A stretch of 64,000 nucleotides of DNA from Litsea cubeba (lineage: Eukaryota > Streptophyta > Magnoliopsida > Laurales > Lauraceae): the NCBI GenBank assembly GCA_012931725.1, contig CM022952.1, forward strand, positions 57,169,920 through 57,233,919, written 5' to 3'. The notes under the pieces were generated by a model. It was not told the origin of the DNA. It was given only the letters and a program-made list of their open reading frames with translations, and made no database searches. A program made the translations under genes and the position numbers. Below are positions 57,628-64,000 of this stretch, piece after piece. Every line of letters starts with the position of its first letter. Position 1 is the stretch's first letter.

Positions 57628-57761
57628 GTGCTCGTACCACTTTTTGATTTTTCCCACAGTCGTTTTCCCTTCCGGACCCCCGGCGGGCCATTTTCAAGCC
57701 TAAGTGTCGGAAAATCCCATGTTTCGCTCGTAATTCTCTAACCGTGAGTCCTATTTGCATA

Positions 57762-59637
57762 CCGTCAGTCACAGAAGTTACTCTACCCCCGAGCGAAGTG
57801 CTCGTACTGGGTTTCAATTATTTCCACTGCCGATTCCCGTTCCGGAACCCCAGCAGCCCGTTTTCGAGCCTAAGTCATGGAAAATCCCATTTTTCGCTCG
57901 TGATTCTCTAACAGCGTGTCCTATTGGAGAACCGTCAGTTCCTACAGGTTACTCTACCCTCGAGTGAATGCTCTTGCCGGTTTCTAATTTTTCCCGCAGC
58001 CATTTCCCGTTCCGGGACCCCGGCGGGCCGTTGTCGAGCCGAAGTGTGCGAAAATCCCATGTTTCTCTCTTAATTCTCTAGCCGGGAGTCCTATTTGCGA
58101 ACCGTCAGTTCCTACAGGTTAATCTACCCTCGAAGGAAGTGCTCCTGCCCTTTTTCGACTTTTCTTGTGTCTGTTTCCCATTTCGGGCCCCCGGCAGGCT
58201 GTTTTCGATCCTACGTGTTGGAAAATCCCATGTTTCTCTCGTAATTCTCTAACCAGGAGTCCTATTTGCGAACCATAAGTTCCTACAAGTTACTCTACCC
58301 TCGAGCGAAGTTCTCGTACTACTTTTCAATTTTTCGGATGGCCGTTTCCCGTTCCGGACACCCGGCGGTCCGTTTTCAAGCCTAAGTGTGTGAAAATCCC
58401 ATGTTTCGCTCATAATTCTCTAACCGTGAGCCCTATTTGCGAACCATCAGTCACAAAAGTTACACTACCCCCAAACGAGGTGCTCGTGTTGGGTTTCAAT
58501 TATTCCCGCGGATGATTCCCGTTCCGGACCCCCAGCGGCCCATTTTGGAGCCTAAGTCTTGGAAAATCCCATTTTTCGCTCGTAATTCTCTAACCGCGAG
58601 TCCTATTGGCGAACCGTCAATTCCTACAGGCTACTCTACCCTCGAGCGAAGTGTTCTTGCGTGTTTCTGATTTTTCTCGCAGCCGTTTCCCATTTCGGGC
58701 CCCCGGCGGTTTGTTGTCGAGCCGAAGTGTGGGAAAATCCCATGTTTCTCTCTTAATTCTCTAATCGGGAGTCTATCTTTGAACCGTCAGTTCCTACAGG
58801 TTAATCCACCCTCGAGCGAAGTGCTCGTGCCATTTTTAAATTTTCCTATGGCCGTTTCCCATTTCGGACCCCCCGCGGGCCGTTTTCGAGCTTAAGTGTT
58901 GGAAAATCGCATGTTTCGCTCGTAATTCTCTAACCGGAAGTCCTATTTGTGAACAGTTAATTCCTATAGGTTACTCTACCCTCGAGCAAAGTGCTCGTGC
59001 CGGTTTACAATTTTTCCCCCGGCCGTTTCCCATTTCGGGCCCCCGGCAGGCCGTTTTCGAGCCTACGTGTTGGAAAATCCCATGTTTCGCTTGAAATTCT
59101 CTAATCGGGAGTCCTATTTGTGTACCGTCAGTTCCTATAGTTTAATCTACACTCGACCGAAGTGCTCGTGCTGGTTTCCTAGTTTTTGCTTGGACCGTTT
59201 CCCATTCCGGACCCCTAGTAGGTAATCTTTGAGCCTGAGTGTTTGAAAATGCCATGTTTCGCTCGTAATTCTCTAACCGGGAGTCCTATTTGCGAAGCGT
59301 CAGTTCCTACAAGTTACTATACCCTTGAGCGAAGTGTTGGTTTCGATTTCTAATTTTTCGGAGGCCGTTTCCCATTCCGGACCCCTGGCGGGCCGTTTTC
59401 GAGCCTAAGTGTTGCAAAATCTAATGTTTCGCTCGTCATTCTCTAACCGGGAGTCCTATTTACGAACCGTTACTTCCTACAAATTACTCTACCCTCGAGC
59501 GAAGTGCTCGTACCACTTTTCGATTTTTCCCACGGTCGTTTTCCCTTCCGGACCCCCGGCGGGCCGTTTTCAAGCCTAAGTGTGGGAAAATCCCATGTTT
59601 CGCTCGTAATTCTCTAACCGTGAGTCTTATTTGCATA
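57762..59637 (+). repeat. Representative 11-monomer HOR unit (1876 bp)
   Basis: Order A B C* G* A* B C D E F G. The starred types are recognised by TTTCTCTCGTAATTC (C*), CTACTTTT with GACACCCGGCG (G*), and GTTACACTACCCCCAAACGA (A*). The same unit starts at about 28455, 37475, 40215 and 62025, and a shortened one at about 32030. Confidence 0.8.
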
Positions 59638-60832
59638 CCGCCAGTCACAGAAGTTACTCTACCCCCGAGCGAAGTGCTCGTGCCGGGTTTTAATTATTTT
59701 CGCGGCCGATTCCTATTCCGGACCCGCAGCAGACCATTTTCGAGCCTAAGTCTTGGAAAATCCCATTTTTCGCTCGTAATTCTCTAACAGCGAGTCCTAT
59801 TGGTGAACCGTCAGTTCCTACAGGTTACTCTGCCCTCGAGCAAAGTTCTCTTCCCAGTTTCTGATTTTTCCCGCAGCCGTTTCCCGTTCCGGGCCCCCGG
59901 CGCGCCGTTGTCGAGCCGAAGTGTGCGAAAATCCCATGTTTCTCTCTTAATTCTCTAACCGGGAGTCCTATTTGCGAATCCTCAGTTCCTACAGGTTAAT
60001 CTACCCTCGAGCGAAGTGCTCGTGCCATTTTTTGACTTTTCCTGTGGCCGTTTCCCATTTCGGACCCCCGGCGGGCCATTTTCGAGCCTAAGTGTTGGAA
60101 AATCCCATGTTTCGCGCGTAATTCTCTATCCGGGAGTCCTATTTGAGAACCGTAAATTCCTACAGGCTACTCTATGCTCGAGCAAAGTGCTCGTGCCGGT
60201 TTGCAATTTTTTCCACGTACGTTTCCCATTTCGGGCCCCCGGCGGGCCGTCTTCAAGCCTACGTGTTGGAAAATCCCATGTTTCGCTTGTAATTCTCAAA
60301 CCGGGAGTCCTATTTGCGTTCCGACATTTCCTACAGTTTAATATAGCCTCGAACGAAGTTCTCGTGCTGGTTTCCTAGTTTTTCTTGGACCGTTTCCCGT
60401 TCCGGACCCCTGGTTGGCCATTTTCGAGCCTAACTGTTGGAAAATGCCTTGTTTCGCTCGTAATTCTCTGACCGGGAGTCCTATTTGCGAAACGTCAGTT
60501 CCTACAAGTTACTCTACCCTCGAGCGAAGTGTTCATTTTGGTTTCCAATCTTCTCGAGGCCGTTTCCCACTCTGGACCCCTGGCGGGCTGTTTTCGAGCC
60601 TATGTGTTGCAAAATCTCATGTTTCGCTCGTAATTCTCTAACTGGGAGTCCTATTTACTAATCGTTAGTTCCTACGAGTTACTCTACCCTCGAGCGAAGT
60701 GCTCATAACACTTTTTGATTTTTCCCATGGCCGTTTCCCATTGGGGACCCCCGGCAGGCCGTTTTCAAGCCTAAGTGTGGGAAAATGCAATGTTTCGCTC
60801 GCAATTCTCTAACCGTGAGCCCTATTTGAGAA
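59638..60832 (+). repeat. Representative 7-monomer HOR unit (1195 bp)
   Basis: Order A B C D E F G, type A to type A. B has GTTGTCGAGCCGAAG and TCTCTCTTAATTC. C has CCATTTTT and ATTTCGGACCCCCAGC. D has GAGCAAAGTG and AGCCTACGTGTTGG. E has GTTTCCTAGTTTTTCTTGG. F has GTGTTCGTTT or GTGTTGGTTT and TTGCAAAATCT. G has GTACCACTTTT and TTTTCAAGCC. This unit occurs about eleven times in the window. Confidence 0.85.
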
Positions 60833-63800
60833 CCGTCAGTCCCAGAAGTTACTCTACCAACGAGCGAGTTGCTCGTGCCGGGTTTCAATCATATCCCCCG
60901 GCCGATTCCCGTTCCGGACCCCCAACGGCCCGTTTTCGAACCTAAGTCTTGGAAAATCCCATTTTTCGCTCGTAATTCTCTAACCGCGAGTCCTATTGGC
61001 GAACCGTCAGTTCCTACAGGCTACTCTACCCTAGAGTGAAGTGCTCTTGCTGGTTTCTGATTTTTCCCGCAGCCGTTTCCCTTTCCGGGCCCCCAGCGGG
61101 CCGTTGTCGAGCTGAAGTCTGGGAAAATCCCATGTTTCTCTCTTAATTCTCTAACCGGGAGTCCTATCTGCGAACCGTCAGTTCCTACAGGTTAATCTAC
61201 CCTCGAGCGAAGTGCTCGTGCCATTTTTCAATTTTTCCTGTGGCCGTTTCCCATTTAGGACTCCCAGCGGGCCGTTTTCGAGCCTAAGTGTTGGAAAATC
61301 CCATGTTTCGCTCGTAATTCTCTAACCAGGAGTCCTATTTGTGAACCGTCAATTCCTACAAGTTACTCTACCCTTGAGCAAAGTGCTCGTCCGGTTTGCA
61401 ATGTTTCCCCCGGCCGTTTCCCGTTTCAGGCCCCCGGCGGGCCGTTTTCGAGACTACGTGTTGGAAAATCCCATGTTTCGCTTTTAATTCTCTAATCGGG
61501 AGTCGTATTTGCGTATCGTCAGTTCCTACAGTATAATCTACCCTTAAGCGAAGGCTCGTGATGGTTTCCTAGTTTTTCTCGGGCCATTTCCCGTTCCGGA
61601 CCCCTGGTAGGCCATCTTCGAGGCTGAGTGTTGGAAAATGCCATGTTTCGCTCGTAATTCTCTGATCGGGAGTCCTATTTGCGAAGCTTCAGTTCCTACA
61701 AGTTACTCTACCCTCGAGCGAAGTGTTCGTTTTGATTTCCAATTTTTCGGTGGCCGTTTCCCATTCCGGACCCCTGGCAGGCCGTTTTCGAGCCTAAGTG
61801 TTGCAAAATCTCATGTTTCGCTCATAATTCTCTGACTGGGAGTCCTATTTACGAACCGTTAGTTCCTACAAGTTACTCTACGCTCAAGCGAAGTGCTCGT
61901 ACCACTTTTCGATTTTTCCCACGGTCGTTTTCCCTTCAGGACCCCCGGCGGGCGGTTTTCAAGCCTAAGTGTCGGAAAATCCCATGTTTCGCTCGTAATT
62001 CTCTAACCGTGAGTCCTATTTACGTACCGTCAGTCACAGAAGTTACTCTACCCCCGAGCGAAATGCTCGTGCGGAGTTTCAATTATTTCCGTGGCAGATT
62101 CCCGTTCCGGGGCCCCAGCAGCCCGTTTTCGAGCCTAAGTCTTGGAAAATCCCATTTTTCGCTCGTAATTCACTAACAGCGAGTCCTATTAGCGAACCGT
62201 CAGTTCCTACAGGTTACTCTACCCTCGAGCGAAGTGCTCTTGCCGGTTTCTAATTTTTCCCGCAGCCGTTTCCCGTTTCGGGCCCCCGGCGGGCCGTTGT
62301 CGAGCCGAAGTGTGCGAAAATCCCATGTTTCTCTCTTAATTCTCTAACCGGAGTCCTATTTGCGAATTATCAGTTCCTACAAGTTAATCTACCCTCGAGC
62401 GAAGTGCTCGTGCCATTTTTCGATTTTTCCTGTGGACGTTTCCCATTTCGGGCCCCCGGCGGGCTGTTTTCGAGCCTAAGTGTTGGAAAATCCCATGTTT
62501 TTCTCGTAATTCTCTAACCGGGAGTCCTATTTGCGAACCGTTAGTTCCTACAAGTTACTCTACCCTCGAGCGAAGTGCTTGTACTACTTTTCGATTTTTC
62601 CCACGGCCGTTTCCCATTCCGGACACCCGGCGCTCCGATTTCAAGCCTAAGTGTGTGAAAATCCCATGTCTCGCTCGTAATTCTCTAGCCGTGAGCCCTA
62701 TTTGCGAACCATCAATCACAGAGGTTACACTACCCCCAAACGAGGTGCTTGTGTTGGGTTTCAATTATTCCCGCGGCCGATTCCCGTTCCGGACCCCCAG
62801 CGGCCCGTTTTCGAGCCTAAGTCTTCGAAAATCCCATTTTTCGCACGTAATTCTCTAACCGCGAGTCCTATTGGCGAACCGTTAGTTCCTACAGGTTACT
62901 CTACCCTCCAGCGAAGTGCTATTGCCGATTTTTGATTTTTCCCGCAGACGTTTCCCGTTCCGGGCCCCCGGCGGGCCGTTGTCGAGACGAAGTGTGGGAA
63001 AATCCCATGTTTCTCTCTTAATTCTCTAACCGGGATTCCTATTTTCAAACCGTCAGTTCCTACAAGTTAATCTACCCTCGAGTGAAGTGCTCGTGCCATT
63101 TTTTTATTTTTCCTGTGGTCGTTTCCCATTTTGGACCCCCAGCGGGCCAATTTCGAGCCTAAGTGTTGGAAAATCCCATGTTTCGCTCGTAATTCTCTAT
63201 CCGGGAGTCCTATTTGAGAACCGTCAATTCCTACAGGTTACTCTACACTCGAGCAAAGTGCTCATGCCAGTTCGGAATTTTTCGGATGGCCGTTTCCCAT
63301 TTTGGGCCACTGTCGGGCCGTTTTCAAGCCTACGTGTTGGAAAATCCTATGTTTCGCTTGTAATTCTCAAACCGGGAGTCCTATTTGCGTACCGTCAGTT
63401 CCTACAGTTTAATATACCCTCGAGCTCGTGCTGGTTTCCTAGTTTTTCTTGGACCGTTTCCCGTTCCGGACCCCTGGTAGGCCATCGTCGAGCCCGACTG
63501 TTGGAAAATGCCATGTTTCGCTCGTAGTTCTCTGACCGGGAGTCCTATTTGCGAAGCGTCAGTTCCTACAAGTTACTATACCCTTGAGCGAAGTGTTGGT
63601 TTCGATTTCCAATTTTCCGGAGGCCGTTTCCCGTTCCGGACCCCTGGCGGGCTGTTTTCGAGCCTAAGTGTTGCAAAATCTAATGTTTCGCTCGTCATTC
63701 TCTAACCGGGAGTCCTATTTACGAACCGTTAGTTCCTACAAGTTACTCTACCCTTGAGCGAAGTGCTCGTACCACTTTTCGATTTTTCCCACAGTCATTT

Positions 63801-64000
63801 TCCCTTCCGGACCCCCGGCGGGCCGTTTTCAAGCCTAAGTGTGGGAAAATCCCATGTTTCGCTCGTAATTCTCTAACCGTGAGTCTTATTTGCATACCGT
63901 CAGTCACAGAAGTTACTCTACCCCCGAGCGAAGTGCTCGTGCCGGGTTTTAATTATTTCCGCGGCCGATTCCCATTCCGGACCCCCAGCAACCCGTTTTC

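Larger units (their letters stand above)
57628..64000 (+). repeat. Satellite array 3: about 37 monomers, 7- and 11-monomer HORs
   Basis: Continues the type G monomer cut by copia element 3. Type A monomers fall at about 57811, 58493, 59687, 60882, 62076, 62758 and 63946; spacings are 4, 7, 7, 7, 4 and 7 monomers. The array runs off the right edge of the window. Same strand as arrays 1 and 2. Confidence 0.95.

Noticed and set aside
8141..64000. CRISPR-like regular repeats
   Set aside because: The repeats are contiguous 170-bp satellite monomers without unique spacers, in a plant genome.
8141..64000. A CENP-B box in the satellite
   Set aside because: I found no match to the YTTCGTTGGAARCGGGA pattern; TTTCGCTCGTAATTC only faintly resembles it.

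Overview
The window looks like heterochromatic DNA from a flowering plant. It has no recognisable host gene, tRNA or rRNA. It consists of one large tandem satellite, about 31 kb in total, cut into pieces by LTR retrotransposons of the Ty1/copia and Ty3/gypsy types. The plant assignment rests on the tRNA-Met type primer sites (TGGTATCAGAGC), the plant-type copia polyproteins (gag, protease, integrase, RT, RNase H), and a decayed gag of the plant gypsy Tat/Athila type.

Layout: 1-8140 is a decayed gypsy element on the minus strand, whose pol lies beyond the left edge and whose 5' LTR is about 5860-8140. 8141-16698 is satellite array 1. 16699-25781 is copia element 1, with both LTRs and a 5-bp target duplication. 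It is non-autonomous, its 5' LTR is split by an inverted solo LTR (18291-20012), and its gag is split by a CACTA-like MITE (20919-21112). 25782-41960 is satellite array 2. 41961-57627 is copia element 3 (plus strand), whose 5' LTR is split by copia element 2 (42191-49399, minus strand). 57628-64000 is satellite array 3. Every copia target duplication joins cleanly across the insertion and restores a satellite monomer, so the three arrays were once one continuous array on one strand.

The satellite has a monomer of about 170-171 bp and a clear higher-order repeat (HOR). I labelled seven monomer types A-G. ABCDEFG (about 1.19 kb) is the basic unit. An 11-monomer unit (A B C* G* A* B C D E F G, about 1.88 kb) recurs in arrays 2 and 3. 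A 15-monomer unit with eight extra types (about 2.56 kb) occurs only in array 1. Hybrid monomers that keep register mark past unequal exchanges.

The most unusual structure is inside copia element 1. Where pol should be, about 22007-23216 holds a head-to-tail train of some 17-18 short hairpins. Their stems differ in sequence but each is self-complementary (8-16 bp), and many loops carry the same AGTTATAT/AGTTACAT word. I know of no described feature that matches it. A second shared signal is a cluster of GGTCGACC-type palindromes just upstream of the TATA box in the LTRs of all the copia families here, with a weaker version in the gypsy LTR.

All three polyprotein-bearing elements are broken by frameshifts or stops, so none looks autonomous. 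Coordinates were read by eye. Alignment, HOR and folding claims come from manual comparison and need computation to confirm.
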